Assembly (NCBI RefSeq): GCF_001976145.1
Contig: NZ_MOXD01000002.1
Span: 310,001-374,000, forward strand
Direction: 5' to 3'
DNA: 64,000 bases
DNA from: Serratia oryzae
GTDB lineage: Bacteria > Pseudomonadota > Gammaproteobacteria > Enterobacterales > Enterobacteriaceae
How positions within the stretch are numbered: position 1 is the first letter of the stretch; each line of letters opens with the position of its first letter. The notes beneath the pieces were generated by a model. The model was given only the letters and a program-made list of their open reading frames with translations. It was not told the origin of the DNA and ran no database searches. Both the position numbers and the translations under genes were made by a program. This document shows positions 9,588 through 18,949 of this stretch, in pieces.

Positions 9588-11012
9588 ATGACCACCCATG
9601 TGATCTGGTTGCGTAACGATTTGCGTATTACCGACAATAAAGCGCTGCATGCGGCCTGTAGCGATGCCGATGCCAAGGTAGTGGCGGTGTTCATTGCCAC
9701 CCCAGGGCAGTGGCGCCAGCATGAGATGGCCCCGCGCCAGGCGGCCTTTATTCACGCCAACCTGTTACAGGTGCAACAGGCGCTGGCGGCACGCGGCATT
9801 GAACTGGTTTACCATCAGTGCAACGACTTTGCCGATTCGCTCACCTGGCTGGTGGATTTCTGCCAGCAGCGGCAGGTCACCGCACTGTTTTATAACCGCC
9901 AGTATGAAATCAATGAGCGCCAGCGTGATGCCCAGCTTGAGCAACAGCTGGCGGGCAAGGTGGTTTGCCACAGTTTTGACGACAGTCTGCTGTTGCCACC
10001 GGGCAGTGTGCTGACCGGCAATGGTGAGATGTTCAAGGTCTATACCCCGTTTCGCCGGGCATTTATCCAGCGGCTGATGGAGTCTGATGTCCGTTCATTG
10101 CCTGCTCCGCCCGCACGTGGTGACGTGCTGCCGTTGGCTGAACCCGAGAAGTTCAACTATCCCCAGGCGGAGGTAGGGGCCGCATACCCGGCGGGTGAAG
10201 AGGCGGCGCTGCAGCGGCTGCGCGCGTTTTGCCGCGAGCAGGTACAGGATTATGCCAAGCAACGCGATCTGCCTGCGATTGCCGGTACCAGTAGCCTTTC
10301 ACCCTACCTGGCTATCGGCGTGTTGTCGCCGCGCCAGTGCTTCAACCGGCTGCGCGCCGAATGCCCAGAAGTGTTGGAGAACCCGGAGAGTGGCGCTTTC
10401 TGCTGGCTGAACGAACTGATCTGGCGCGAGTTTTATCGCCATCTGATGGTGGCACATCCTGCGTTATGCAAGCACCGTCCCTTTATTGAGTGGACCGATA
10501 GGGTAACCTGGAAAGCCGATGACAAGGCGCTATTAGCCTGGCAGCAGGGGCGGACCGGTTACCCGATTGTTGATGCCGCTATGCGTCAGCTCAATCAAAC
10601 CGGCTGGATGCATAACCGCTTACGGATGATCAGCGCCAGCTTCTTGGTGAAGGATTTATTGATCGACTGGCGTGCCGGCGAGCGCTATTTCATGTCACAA
10701 CTGCTGGATGGCGATCTGGCGGCCAATAACGGTGGCTGGCAGTGGGCCGCTTCAACCGGTACCGACGCCGCACCTTATTTCCGTATTTTCAATCCGACCA
10801 CCCAGGGTGAACGTTTTGATCCGCAAGGCACTTTTATCCGTAAATGGTTGCCTGAACTGGCGGGTGTACCGGACAATGACATTCACCAACCTCATCGCTG
10901 GGCAGAAAAACAGCAACGCGCGCTGGATTATCCACAGCCGATTGTCGATCACAAGCAGGCCCGGCTGGATACGCTAGCGGCCTTCGAAGCGGCCAAGCGA
11001 GGGGGTAATTAA
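9588..11012 (+). CDS. phrB: Deoxyribodipyrimidine photolyase
   Basis: Light-driven repair enzyme that splits cyclobutane pyrimidine dimers using FADH- and a folate antenna. The 474 residues match E. coli Phr. An N-terminal photolyase alpha/beta domain starts HVIWLRNDLRITDN. The C-terminal FAD domain holds the family signatures GTSSLSPYLAIGVLSPRQC, ELIWREFYRHLM, YPIVDAAMRQLNQTGWMHNR and NNGGWQWAASTGTDA-type motifs. It follows the DUF523/DUF1722 gene by 15 nt. Confidence 0.97.
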   Translation: MTTHVIWLRNDLRITDNKALHAACSDADAKVVAVFIATPGQWRQHEMAPRQAAFIHANLLQVQQALAARGIELVYHQCNDFADSLTWLVDFCQQRQVTALFYNRQYEINERQRDAQLEQQLAGKVVCHSFDDSLLLPPGSVLTGNGEMFKVYTPFRRAFIQRLMESDVRSLPAPPARGDVLPLAEPEKFNYPQAEVGAAYPAGEEAALQRLRAFCREQVQDYAKQRDLPAIAGTSSLSPYLAIGVLSPRQCFNRLRAECPEVLENPESGAFCWLNELIWREFYRHLMVAHPALCKHRPFIEWTDRVTWKADDKALLAWQQGRTGYPIVDAAMRQLNQTGWMHNRLRMISASFLVKDLLIDWRAGERYFMSQLLDGDLAANNGGWQWAASTGTDAAPYFRIFNPTTQGERFDPQGTFIRKWLPELAGVPDNDIHQPHRWAEKQQRALDYPQPIVDHKQARLDTLAAFEAAKRGGN

Positions 11013-11034
11013 GGCAACAGCAAGGAGCTTCCTG

Positions 11035-12015
11035 ATGATGAAAAAAATGCTGGCTTTGTGCCTGAGCGGCTATTCCGCCCTGGCGATGGCCGGCTTTGAC
11101 GTAGTGGCGCTGGGCGTCGACGGCGGCGTCAGCGATGGCAATCTGACCTCTTACCTGATCCGTAGCGATAACCAAACGCGCTATCTGGCACTGGATGCCG
11201 GTTCGCTGCTGCCGGGGATCGCCAAGGGGCTGCAAAAGGGCAGCTTCCCGCAGGTGACGCCTGAACTGGCGGCCCCTTATACGCCGCAAGGGTACGTGTT
11301 CCGCCAACTGATCGACAGCTACTTTATCAGCCACGCGCACTTGGACCATGTCGCCGGGCTGATTATCGGCTCGCCGCAAGACAGCAAGAAAACCCTTTAT
11401 GCGCAGGCGGATACCGTCCTGACGTTGCGTAACCACTATTTTAACTGGAAGGCCTGGCCCAACTTCACCGATGCGGGCAATGGCGCACGGCTGGGAACCT
11501 ACCGCCTGCAAACGGTACGCCCGCAACAACGTTTTACCCTGGGGCTGACCGGTTTGAGCGGGGTGATGTATCCACTCAGCCACGATCGTTACCCTTCTTC
11601 AATGCTATTGGTTTCTGATCGTGAAGGCTCATTCGCCTATTTTGGCGATACCGGCCCGGACGCGCTCGAACAGTCACGCAATTTAGACAGCATCTGGCGC
11701 GTGCTGGGGCCGCTGATTGAGCAGAAGCAGCTGAAAGGCATGATTATTGAGGCTTCTTACCCTAACGGCGTGGAAGATAAATCGCTCTATGGCCATCTAA
11801 CGCCCGCCTGGCTGCTGAAAGAGCTGAAAAACCTGCAGCAATACAGCGGGGGAGATGGCTCGCTGAAAGATCTGCCGGTGGTGATCGGTCATATCAAGCC
11901 CAGCCTGAAGCAGGGCGAGGATGTGCGTGCCACCATCAAACAGCAACTGGAGCAGGGCAACGAACTGGGGGTGAGGTTTATATTGATGGAGCAGGGCGAT
12001 CGGCAACAATTTTGA
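11035..12015 (+). CDS. cpdP: Class II cAMP phosphodiesterase, secreted
   Basis: Metallo-beta-lactamase-fold enzyme of the PDEase II family, predicted to hydrolyse 3',5'-cyclic nucleotides. The metal-binding signature HAHLDHVAGL lies near residue 100, with a downstream Asp in YFGDTGPD. A signal peptide (MMKKMLALCLSGYSALAMA) implies a periplasmic location. AAGGAG lies before two adjacent ATGs (11035 and 11038), so the protein is 326 or 325 residues. E. coli has no homologue at this locus. The symbol is by resemblance to the Vibrio fischeri enzyme and is less certain than the family. Confidence 0.82.
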   Translation: MMKKMLALCLSGYSALAMAGFDVVALGVDGGVSDGNLTSYLIRSDNQTRYLALDAGSLLPGIAKGLQKGSFPQVTPELAAPYTPQGYVFRQLIDSYFISHAHLDHVAGLIIGSPQDSKKTLYAQADTVLTLRNHYFNWKAWPNFTDAGNGARLGTYRLQTVRPQQRFTLGLTGLSGVMYPLSHDRYPSSMLLVSDREGSFAYFGDTGPDALEQSRNLDSIWRVLGPLIEQKQLKGMIIEASYPNGVEDKSLYGHLTPAWLLKELKNLQQYSGGDGSLKDLPVVIGHIKPSLKQGEDVRATIKQQLEQGNELGVRFILMEQGDRQQF

Positions 12016-12016
12016 A

Positions 12017-12291
12017 TATACCCGTCGTCTTTCAAGTTGCAGGGGTGTTAGCTGCGTTACTCGGCCCATGCTGGGCCTCGTCCCTTCGGGACCGCTGCAA
12101 GCAGCGTTCAAATCTGTTTTCGCAGATTTGTCACTCACCCCAGCCACTTGACTTCTGTAAGCTCCTAGGGATGATGAGCCTCATGGCTGAGGCTCCCCCA
12201 TATGGGCCAGCGCAAGCGCTGTTCAAATCGGTCTCTGACCGATTTGTCACTCAGTTGCCGCCTACCTGCATCTTGAAATCCATAGGGTATA
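12017..12291. repeat. Dispersed intergenic element, long form (275 bp)
   Basis: Fills the gap between the phosphodiesterase gene and ybgI. The left end reads ATACCCGTCGTCTTTCAAG followed by TTGCAG. The right end, read inward, is ATACCCTATGGATTTCAAG followed by ATGCAG. The ends are therefore imperfect inverted repeats, and both recur at 24286-24408. The interior carries several small hairpins (GAGCCTCATGGCTGAGGCTC, GCGCAAGCGC, AAATCGGTCTCTGACCGATTT-type). There is no plausible gene inside. Confidence 0.75.
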
Positions 12292-12303
12292 AAAAGTGAG
12301 ATA

Positions 12304-13050
12304 ATGATGAACAACCTCGATCTGGAAAATCTGATCAACACCGAATTGAACTGTGCTGCTTTTCAGGACTATGCGCCAAACGGCCTGCAGGTGGAAGGGC
12401 GCGCGCAGGTGCAGCGCATTGTCACTGGGGTGACGGCGTGTCAGGCGCTGCTTGATGCCGCCGTGGAACACCAGGCCGATGCCATCGTGGTGCATCATGG
12501 CTATTTCTGGAAAAACGAAGCGCCGTCGGTGCGCGGCATGAAGCGTAACCGGCTGAAAACGCTGCTGAGCAACGATATCAACCTGTATGGCTATCACTTG
12601 CCGCTGGATGCGCATCCGGTGTTGGGCAATAACGCCCAACTGGCCCAGATGCTGGGGATCCGCGTGCAGGGTGAGGTTGAGTCTTTGCTGCCTTACGGTG
12701 AGCTTGAGCAACCGCTAAGTGGCAGCGAGCTGCAACAGCGTATCGAAAGCCGCCTGGGGCGAGCGGTGCTGCATTGTGGTGATAATGCGCCTGAGCATAT
12801 TCGCAACGTGGCCTGGTGCACCGGTGGTGGCCAGAGCTTTATCGACAGCGCCGCACGATTCGGCGTTGATGCCTTTATCAGCGGTGAGGTTTCTGAACAA
12901 ACCATCCATACGGCACGGGAAATGGGTGTGCACTTCTTTGCCGCTGGCCACCATGCTACCGAACGCGGCGGTATCAAGGCGCTTGGTGAGTGGCTGGCGC
13001 AGCATCATGGCTTTGACGTGACCTTTATCGATATCCCGAATCCTGCCTGA
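12304..13050 (+). CDS. ybgI: Nif3-like dinuclear metal protein YbgI
   Basis: Conserved protein of the NIF3/GTP cyclohydrolase I type 2 family; 248 residues, like E. coli YbgI, which binds a two-metal centre in a hexameric ring. Characteristic stretches are YAPNGLQVEGRAQV, ADAIVVHHGYFWKNE (metal-binding His pair near residue 64), YHLPLDAHP and GHHATERGG (near 219). The precise cellular reaction is not established. ATG ATG at 12304/12307 leaves a one-codon ambiguity. A hairpin follows the gene, before pxpB. Confidence 0.94.
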   Translation: MMNNLDLENLINTELNCAAFQDYAPNGLQVEGRAQVQRIVTGVTACQALLDAAVEHQADAIVVHHGYFWKNEAPSVRGMKRNRLKTLLSNDINLYGYHLPLDAHPVLGNNAQLAQMLGIRVQGEVESLLPYGELEQPLSGSELQQRIESRLGRAVLHCGDNAPEHIRNVAWCTGGGQSFIDSAARFGVDAFISGEVSEQTIHTAREMGVHFFAAGHHATERGGIKALGEWLAQHHGFDVTFIDIPNPA

Positions 13051-13059
13051 TTTCCTTCC

Positions 13060-13083
13060 TCGGGTTCGCTTGACCGAACCCGA
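13060..13083 (+). other. Strong hairpin after ybgI
   Basis: Perfect nine-base stem (TCGGGTTCG/CGAACCCGA) with loop CTTGAC, 9 nt after the ybgI stop. The plus strand has no T-run after it, so it may stabilise the ybgI mRNA 3' end rather than terminate alone. Confidence 0.6.
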
Positions 13084-13123
13084 AAAATAACCCTAATCCC
13101 TTATTTTAACAAGGGTTGTTCTA

Positions 13124-13152
13124 TTGACAGCCGGGCTGCCGTCACGCATAAC
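13124..13152 (+). promoter_or_regulatory. Candidate sigma-70 promoter for pxpBCA
   Basis: Perfect -35 TTGACA (13124-13129), 17-bp spacer and -10 CATAAC (13147-13152), 34 bp before the pxpB GTG. Confidence 0.5.
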
Positions 13153-13185
13153 TGATACGTTTTGTAATCAGTTAAGGAGAGCAGG

Positions 13186-13842
13186 GTGCAGCGAGCACGA
13201 TATTATCTGTTAGGGGAAAGAGCAGTAGTGCTTGAATTGGCGCCCCCGGTAACATTGCAAAGTCAGCAACGTATTTGGGCATTGGCGGAAAAATTAAACC
13301 ACCATGCTGACGTGCGTGAAGTGGTGCCGGGTATGAATAACCTGACACTGCTGCTGTATACGCCGCAGGCCGATGCAGAAGCCATGCTGGCGCTGCTGCA
13401 ACAGGGTTGGGAAGGTAACGAGAGCCTGGTGCCGGAATCCCGCGATGTGGATATACCGGTGATCTACGGCGGGGTGGATGGCCCCGATCTGCACGAAGTG
13501 GCACAGTACACCGGGATGACGCCGCAGCAGGTGGTGGAATGCCATTCCTCTGTGGCCTATGTGGTGTATTTTCTCGGTTTCCAGCCTGGGTTCACCTATT
13601 TGGGGGGCATGCCGGAACGTTTGGCGATGCCGCGTCGTGCAGAGCCACGCTTGTCGGTTGCCGCCGGTTCGGTGGGGATTGGTGGCGGCCAGACGGGAAT
13701 TTATCCGCTCGTCACACCCGGCGGCTGGCAACTGATTGGCCGCACGCCGCTGGCCCTGTTTAATCCCAATGAAATGCCACCGACGCTATTGCGCCCTGGC
13801 GACAACGTGCGCTTTGTGCCGCAGAAGGAGGGGGTATGTTGA
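13186..13842 (+). CDS. pxpB: 5-oxoprolinase subunit PxpB
   Basis: One of three subunits of the prokaryotic 5-oxoprolinase, which cleaves 5-oxoproline (pyroglutamate) to glutamate using ATP. The 218 residues align along their length with E. coli Ybg[75 protein letters not shown]. The start is GTG with AAGGAG upstream. It overlaps pxpC by 7 nt. Confidence 0.95.
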   Translation: MQRARYYLLGERAVVLELAPPVTLQSQQRIWALAEKLNHHADVREVVPGMNNLTLLLYTPQADAEAMLALLQQGWEGNESLVPESRDVDIPVIYGGVDGPDLHEVAQYTGMTPQQVVECHSSVAYVVYFLGFQPGFTYLGGMPERLAMPRRAEPRLSVAAGSVGIGGGQTGIYPLVTPGGWQLIGRTPLALFNPNEMPPTLLRPGDNVRFVPQKEGVC

Positions 13843-14768
13843 AGATTCTGCGTGCGGGTATTTACACCACGGTTCAGGACCTGGGGCGCAACGGCTTTCG
13901 CCGCTTGGGGATTAGCCAGGGCGGTGCGTTGGATGTCCCCGCGCTGAAAATTGCCAATCTGCTGGTGGGCAACACGCCAGATGCCGCTGGATTGGAGATC
14001 ACGCTCGGGCAGTTCAGCGCCGAGTTTAGCCAACATGGCTGGATCGCCCTGACCGGTGCCGGTTGTGATGCACAGCTAGATGGGAAACCTCTGTGGACCG
14101 GGTGGCGTTATCCGGTCAAAAAAGGCCAAAAGCTGACGCTGAAAATGCCGAAACACGGCATGCGCAGTTACCTGGCGCTGTCGGGTGGGATTGCGGTGCC
14201 CGAAATGCTGGGGTCGCGCAGTACCGATCTGAAAGCAGGCTTCGGTGGGTTTGATGGGCGGCCACTGAAAGAGGGTGACGTTTTACCTTTGGGGAGCAGC
14301 CGCAAATTACCGATCAACAGCCTGGGCGTGAAGCAACTGCTGTTCAACAACCGGATCCGCGCGTTACCAGGGCCTGAGTACGGCGAGTTCAGCAAAGAGG
14401 CACAGGATGCCTTTTGGCGCAAGGCTTGGCAGCTTAGCCCGCAGAGTAACCGGATGGGATATCGTCTGCATGGCAACATCGCCCTGACAAGAACGACCGA
14501 GCGTGAAATGCTCTCCCATGGGTTATTGCCGGGAGTGATTCAGGTGCCACATAACGGCCTGCCGATCGTGCTGATGGCCGATGCGCAGACCACTGGCGGT
14601 TACCCGCGTATTGCCTGCGTGATCGAGGCCGATCTCTACCATCTGGCGCAGATTCGCCTCGGCGAAGTTATCCACTTTATCCCTTGTACGTTGGCTGAGG
14701 CGCAGCGTGCCAAGGCTGAGCAGGATCACTTTATTCAACAGATAGCCTGGGGGTTAAATGATCGTTGA
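13836..14768 (+). CDS. pxpC: 5-oxoprolinase subunit PxpC
   Basis: Second subunit of 5-oxoprolinase (urea amidolyase-like, biotin-dependent carboxyltransferase-fold family), 310 residues. Signatures are [23 protein letters not shown] near the N-terminus, [33 protein letters not shown] and [16 protein letters not shown]. It is joined to pxpB (7-nt overlap) and pxpA (11-nt overlap), so the three chains are made together. Confidence 0.95.
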   Translation: MLKILRAGIYTTVQDLGRNGFRRLGISQGGALDVPALKIANLLVGNTPDAAGLEITLGQFSAEFSQHGWIALTGAGCDAQLDGKPLWTGWRYPVKKGQKLTLKMPKHGMRSYLALSGGIAVPEMLGSRSTDLKAGFGGFDGRPLKEGDVLPLGSSRKLPINSLGVKQLLFNNRIRALPGPEYGEFSKEAQDAFWRKAWQLSPQSNRMGYRLHGNIALTRTTEREMLSHGLLPGVIQVPHNGLPIVLMADAQTTGGYPRIACVIEADLYHLAQIRLGEVIHFIPCTLAEAQRAKAEQDHFIQQIAWGLNDR

Positions 14769-15495
14769 TTTAAACGCCGATCTCGGCGAAGGCTGTGCCA
14801 ATGATGAGGCGTTGCTGCAACTGGTCAGCTCCGCCAATATCGCCTGTGGTTTCCATGCCGGTGATGCGCAAACCATGCGTCAATCGGTGCGTTGGGCGCT
14901 GCAATACGGGGTGGCTATCGGTGCACACCCAAGTTTCCCCGATCGGGAAAACTTTGGCCGGACCCGCATGCAGTTGCCTGCGGAAACGGTTTACGCACAG
15001 GTGGTTTATCAACTCGGTGCGCTGGCGGCGATCGCACGTGCCGAAGGCGGTGTGATGGTGCACGTGAAGCCCCATGGCATGCTGTATAACCAGGCTGCGG
15101 TGGAGCCCGAACTGGCTGATGCCATTGCTCGCGCCGTACTGGCGGTGGATCCAGCATTGCGTTTGGTTGGCTTGGCGGGCAGCGAGCTGATTCGTGCCGG
15201 GCAAAAACTGGGGCTGGCGACAAGGCAGGAAGTGTTTGCCGATCGCGGCTATCAGGCCGACGGTACCTTGGTACCGCGTGGTCAACAAGGCGCGCTGATC
15301 GCCAGTGATGAGCTGGCTCTGGAGCAAACGCTGGAGATGGTGCGCCATCACCGAGTACGTACGGTGACAGGAGCCTGGGCCGCCGTTCAGGCCGAAACGG
15401 TTTGCCTGCATGGTGATGGTGAACATGCGTTAGCGTATGCCCGTAAACTGCGTGAGAGCTTTGCCGAACAGCAGATCCGCGTCAGTGCGGGTTAG
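14758..15495 (+). CDS. pxpA: 5-oxoprolinase subunit PxpA (LamB/YcsF family)
   Basis: Third 5-oxoprolinase subunit, 245 residues, with the family opening [21 protein letters not shown], then [35 protein letters not shown] and [11 protein letters not shown]. It overlaps pxpC by 11 nt. A 140-bp gap without an obvious terminator separates it from the DUF969 gene, so read-through is likely. In E. coli nei follows directly; here three genes are interposed. Confidence 0.95.
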   Translation: MIVDLNADLGEGCANDEALLQLVSSANIACGFHAGDAQTMRQSVRWALQYGVAIGAHPSFPDRENFGRTRMQLPAETVYAQVVYQLGALAAIARAEGGVMVHVKPHGMLYNQAAVEPELADAIARAVLAVDPALRLVGLAGSELIRAGQKLGLATRQEVFADRGYQADGTLVPRGQQGALIASDELALEQTLEMVRHHRVRTVTGAWAAVQAETVCLHGDGEHALAYARKLRESFAEQQIRVSAG

Positions 15496-15635
15496 TGTGC
15501 CGTGGTAAAGGCCGTATTGAGATAAAAACAAGAAACACAGCAAACACAATCTATATCCACGTTACGCGCGTTGTTTGTAGGCGACAGGGCACAGCCAACA
15601 CTCAAGCAGCTTGAAGTGTGAAGGATATATAAGGG

Positions 15636-16376
15636 ATGAAAACTATGGAACAGACAGTAAACCTCTGGCCACTGATTGGTATTGCCGCCATCGTGGTTGG
15701 CTTCATTTTACGCTTTAACCCGGTGCTGGTAGTGATCGTCGCCGGGATTATCACCGGGCTGGCGGCACTGATGCCGCTAGACGTGATTCTGGAAAAACTG
15801 GGTGAGGGCTTTATCAACACCCGCAATCTGCCGCTGATCCTGCTGTTGCCGCTGGCGGTTATCGGCCTGTTGGAGCGCCACGGGTTGAAAGAACGTGCGC
15901 AAGCGTGGATCGCCAAAATCAAAAGTGCTACTGCCGGGCGCTTGCTGATCGTCTATCTGTTCGTGCGTGAAGCCACTGCAGCGATGGGGTTGACTAGCCT
16001 AGGCGGCCATCCGCAGATGGTGCGCCCGCTGCTGGCACCGATGGCCGAAGGGGCCACGGAGAGCCGCTACGGCGAACTGCCTGAACGCGTACGCCATCGG
16101 CTGCGTGCAATGTCTGCGGCAACGGATAACGTCGGTTTGTTCTTTGGTGAGGATATCTTCGTTGCTTTTGGGGCGATTATCTTCATGCATAACTTTATGT
16201 TGGAGTCTGGTGGTATCCAGACTGAGCCGCTGCATATTGCGCTGTGGGGGATCCCGACGGCGATCTTTGCCTTCCTGATCCACGCCTTCCGCCTGTATCG
16301 CATGGATAAGCAACTTACCGCAGAACTGAGCAAACTCAATCAGGCGGCGCTGCAGGCGAAAGGAGCTGGCAAATGA
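15636..16376 (+). CDS. DUF969 membrane protein
   Basis: A 246-residue, strongly hydrophobic protein of the DUF969 family with about five to six membrane segments: IGIAAIVVGFILRFNPVLVVIVAGIITGLAAL, LPLILLLPLAVIGLLERHGLKE, and a conserved motif VREATAAMGLTSLGGHPQMVRPL. Its stop overlaps the DUF979 start (ATGA), so the two probably form one complex. Position beside pxpBCA and pcp suggests a role in pyroglutamate or pyroglutamyl-peptide handling, perhaps transport; this is inference. The start could be 15636 or the ATG at 15645, which has AAGGG 9 nt upstream. Confidence 0.85.
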   Translation: MKTMEQTVNLWPLIGIAAIVVGFILRFNPVLVVIVAGIITGLAALMPLDVILEKLGEGFINTRNLPLILLLPLAVIGLLERHGLKERAQAWIAKIKSATAGRLLIVYLFVREATAAMGLTSLGGHPQMVRPLLAPMAEGATESRYGELPERVRHRLRAMSAATDNVGLFFGEDIFVAFGAIIFMHNFMLESGGIQTEPLHIALWGIPTAIFAFLIHAFRLYRMDKQLTAELSKLNQAALQAKGAGK

Positions 16377-17380
16377 ATTTCCAACAACAATATCTCTACT
16401 GGCTGGCCGGTGTCGTCTTACTGATCGTCGCAGTGATGTCGTTCCGCGATCGCGCCAACCCACGTCGTGTGACTACCGGCCTGTTCTGGATGTTGTACGG
16501 CCTGATCTTCCTGGTGGGTGACTGGACCTACGGATTGTTCGGCAGCGGTGCTGATGCTAAACGCCAGTTGCACATTGTGGTAGGTGTGCTGGTGGTGGTG
16601 ATGGCATTGATCGCCGGTTTTGGCGGTGTTCGCTTGGGCCGTTACCATCAGCGTAGCCCGCAGGAGCGCGAAGCCAGCGCTGAAAGGTTGGGTAATCGCC
16701 TGTTTGTCCCCGCGCTTGCCATTCCGGTGGTGACGGTGATCGGCGTGCTGCTGTTCAACAATATTCCGGCATTGCAAAGCGCGGTGTTTGGCAGTGGTAA
16801 CCACGCCACGCTGATTACGTTATTCTCAATGATGGTCGGCTGCGTGTTGGGCTTGCTCATTGCCGTGAAGATGACCCATGAAAAAGCCCTACAGCCGGTT
16901 CACGAAGCGCGTCGCCTGCTGGATTCAATCGGCTGGGCGTTTATTTTGCCGCAGATTCTGGCTACGTTGGGGTTGTTGTTCACCACTGCCGGTGTCGGAA
17001 CGGCGATTTCTCATCTGACGCAGGAGTATCTGGCGGTAGATAACCGTTTCATCGCCGTGGCGGTGTACGCTATTGGTATGGCAGTGCTGACCATGGTGAT
17101 GGGCAACGCGTTTGCCGCGTTCCCGATCGTCACTGCCGGTATTGGTATCCCGATCCTGGTGCTGCAGCACGGCGGTAACCCGGCGGTGATGGCGGCAATC
17201 GGCATGTTTTCTGGCTACTGCGGTACGCTAATGACGCCAATGGCGGCTAACTTCAACATTGTGCCTGCGGCATTACTGGAGTTGCCAGACAAGAACGCGG
17301 TGATCAAGGCTCAGATCCCAACCGGGGTAACCTTGCTGTTGGTGAACGTTTTCCTGCTTTATTTCCTGATGTTCCTGTAG
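16373..17380 (+). CDS. DUF979 membrane protein
   Basis: A 335-residue protein with about nine to ten hydrophobic segments, of the DUF979 family, which is habitually paired with DUF969. Conserved-looking stretches are [56 protein letters not shown] and [24 protein letters not shown]. It is coupled to the DUF969 gene by a 4-nt overlap and lies 8 nt before pcp. A two-part transporter is the simplest reading, but the substrate is not shown by sequence. Confidence 0.85.
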   Translation: MNFQQQYLYWLAGVVLLIVAVMSFRDRANPRRVTTGLFWMLYGLIFLVGDWTYGLFGSGADAKRQLHIVVGVLVVVMALIAGFGGVRLGRYHQRSPQEREASAERLGNRLFVPALAIPVVTVIGVLLFNNIPALQSAVFGSGNHATLITLFSMMVGCVLGLLIAVKMTHEKALQPVHEARRLLDSIGWAFILPQILATLGLLFTTAGVGTAISHLTQEYLAVDNRFIAVAVYAIGMAVLTMVMGNAFAAFPIVTAGIGIPILVLQHGGNPAVMAAIGMFSGYCGTLMTPMAANFNIVPAALLELPDKNAVIKAQIPTGVTLLLVNVFLLYFLMFL

Positions 17381-17388
17381 GAGCGGAT

Positions 17389-18033
17389 ATGCAAAAAGTA
17401 CTGATTACTGGCTTTGAACCCTTTGGCGGCGAACGTGTGAATCCTTCCTGGGAAGTGGTGAAGCAGCTTGACCAGCGGGAGGTGGCCGGAGCACGCGTGG
17501 TTGCGCGTCAGTTGCCTTGCGTATTTGGTGAAGCGTTAACGGTGCTGAACGCAGCCATTGATGAATCGCAGCCGGTGTTGGTGCTGGCGGTCGGTCAAGC
17601 GGGTGGGCGCGTTGATATTACCCTGGAGCGGGTCGCGATTAACGTCGACGATGCGCGTATACCCGATAACCAAGGGCAACAGCCAATCGATCGAACTATT
17701 GTTGAACAAGGGCCGGCGGCTTATTTCAGCACTTTGCCCATCAAGGCGATGGTGAATGCGCTGCGTGAAGCTGGTATTCCTGCTTCAGTTTCGCAGACCG
17801 CCGGAACCTATGTGTGCAATCACGTGATGTACGGTTTGTTGCACCGTTTAGCCGGGCAGCAGGCGGTGAAGGGCGGTTTTATTCATATCCCGTATCTGCC
17901 GGAACAGGCTGCGTTCCACCCCGGTGCACCGAGTATGGCCGCCCAAACCCTGTTGATTGCATTGGAGCTGGCTATTTTGGTTGCGCTGCAGGTTGAACAG
18001 GATTTGAAAGTGGCGGGGGGAGCAACGCATTAA
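17389..18033 (+). CDS. pcp: Pyrrolidone-carboxylate peptidase
   Basis: Cysteine peptidase that removes N-terminal pyroglutamate from peptides, 214 residues (family C15). The catalytic triad regions are visible: Glu in [20 protein letters not shown] (about residue 80), Cys in [13 protein letters not shown] (about 143) and His in [12 protein letters not shown] (about 167). The N-terminus [20 protein letters not shown] is typical. It lies 8 nt after DUF979, so it belongs to the same transcript as pyroglutamate hydrolysis. Confidence 0.96.
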   Translation: MQKVLITGFEPFGGERVNPSWEVVKQLDQREVAGARVVARQLPCVFGEALTVLNAAIDESQPVLVLAVGQAGGRVDITLERVAINVDDARIPDNQGQQPIDRTIVEQGPAAYFSTLPIKAMVNALREAGIPASVSQTAGTYVCNHVMYGLLHRLAGQQAVKGGFIHIPYLPEQAAFHPGAPSMAAQTLLIALELAILVALQVEQDLKVAGGATH

Positions 18034-18100
18034 GGCGTTTCCCATGCGTTGAAATATCAGGGCTCTGTACGCAGGGCCCTTTTCAATCAAGGAGTAGGGT

Positions 18101-18892
18101 ATGCCGGAAGGACCGGAGATTCGCCGGGCAGCAGATAAACTGGCGGCGGTGATGATTGGCCAACCGCTGACGGAGGTCTGGTTTGCTTTTCCCCAACTGA
18201 AACACTATCAGGCTGATTTGATTGGCGCATGTATTACCGCTATCGAACCGCGGGGAAAGGCTCTGTTAACCGATTTCTCTAATGGGGTGACGATGTATAG
18301 CCATAACCAGCTCTATGGCGTGTGGAAAGTGGTGAAAGCTGGGGAGACGCCAGAAACCAAACGCGATCTGCGCGTGCGGCTGCAAACCGCCGATTGGGCG
18401 ATTTTACTGTACAGCGCTTCCGATATTACGCTCGCACCGCGCGGTGAAATTGAACAGCATCCGTTCTTAAACCGCATCGGGCCAGACGTGCTGGATATGG
18501 CATTAACGATGGAGCAGGTTGAAAAACGGCTGTTATCTGCCAAATTCTGCAAGCGGCAATTGGGGGGAATGTTGCTCGATCAAACCTTTTTGGCGGGGCT
18601 GGGGAACTATCTGCGTGCTGAAATCTTGTGGCAGGCGCAATTGGCACCCAAGCATAAACCGTGTGACTTAAGCGCAGAAGAGGTGCACCGATTGGCGCAG
18701 GCGTTGCTGGATATTCCCCGGTTGTCTTATCAAACCCGAGGCCAGGCGGATGATAACCGCCATCATGGCAGTTTGTTCCGCTTCAATGTGTTTCACCGTA
18801 GTGGTGAGCCTTGCCCAAGATGCGGGGTGATGATCGAGAAAACGGTTCTGTCATCGCGGCCATTTTATTGGTGCCCAGGGTGCCAGAAATAG
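18101..18892 (+). CDS. nei: Endonuclease VIII
   Basis: DNA glycosylase/AP lyase that removes oxidised pyrimidines. The 263 residues match E. coli Nei. The catalytic N-terminus [13 protein letters not shown] places Pro2 and Glu3 correctly. A helix-two-turn-helix region ([20 protein letters not shown]) and a C-terminal zinc finger ([24 protein letters not shown]) are intact. AAGGAG precedes the ATG. It converges on gltA. Confidence 0.96.
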   Translation: MPEGPEIRRAADKLAAVMIGQPLTEVWFAFPQLKHYQADLIGACITAIEPRGKALLTDFSNGVTMYSHNQLYGVWKVVKAGETPETKRDLRVRLQTADWAILLYSASDITLAPRGEIEQHPFLNRIGPDVLDMALTMEQVEKRLLSAKFCKRQLGGMLLDQTFLAGLGNYLRAEILWQAQLAPKHKPCDLSAEEVHRLAQALLDIPRLSYQTRGQADDNRHHGSLFRFNVFHRSGEPCPRCGVMIEKTVLSSRPFYWCPGCQK

Positions 18893-18895
18893 CCA

Positions 18896-18926
18896 ATAAA
18901 AAGCCGCCCAGGTTGAGATGGGCGGC
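18896..18926 (-). terminator. Terminator of gltA, shared with nei
   Basis: Stem GCCGCCCA/TGGGCGGC with an 8-nt loop. On the minus strand it is followed by TTTTT, a typical terminator for gltA. The plus strand lacks a T-run, so it is weaker for nei. Confidence 0.85.
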
Positions 18927-18949
18927 ATGGTATGCAAGGAACAATGAAC

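Noticed and set aside
12012-12299. 95-codon frame after the phosphodiesterase gene
   Set aside because: It lies entirely in the dispersed repeat element and reflects its hairpins.
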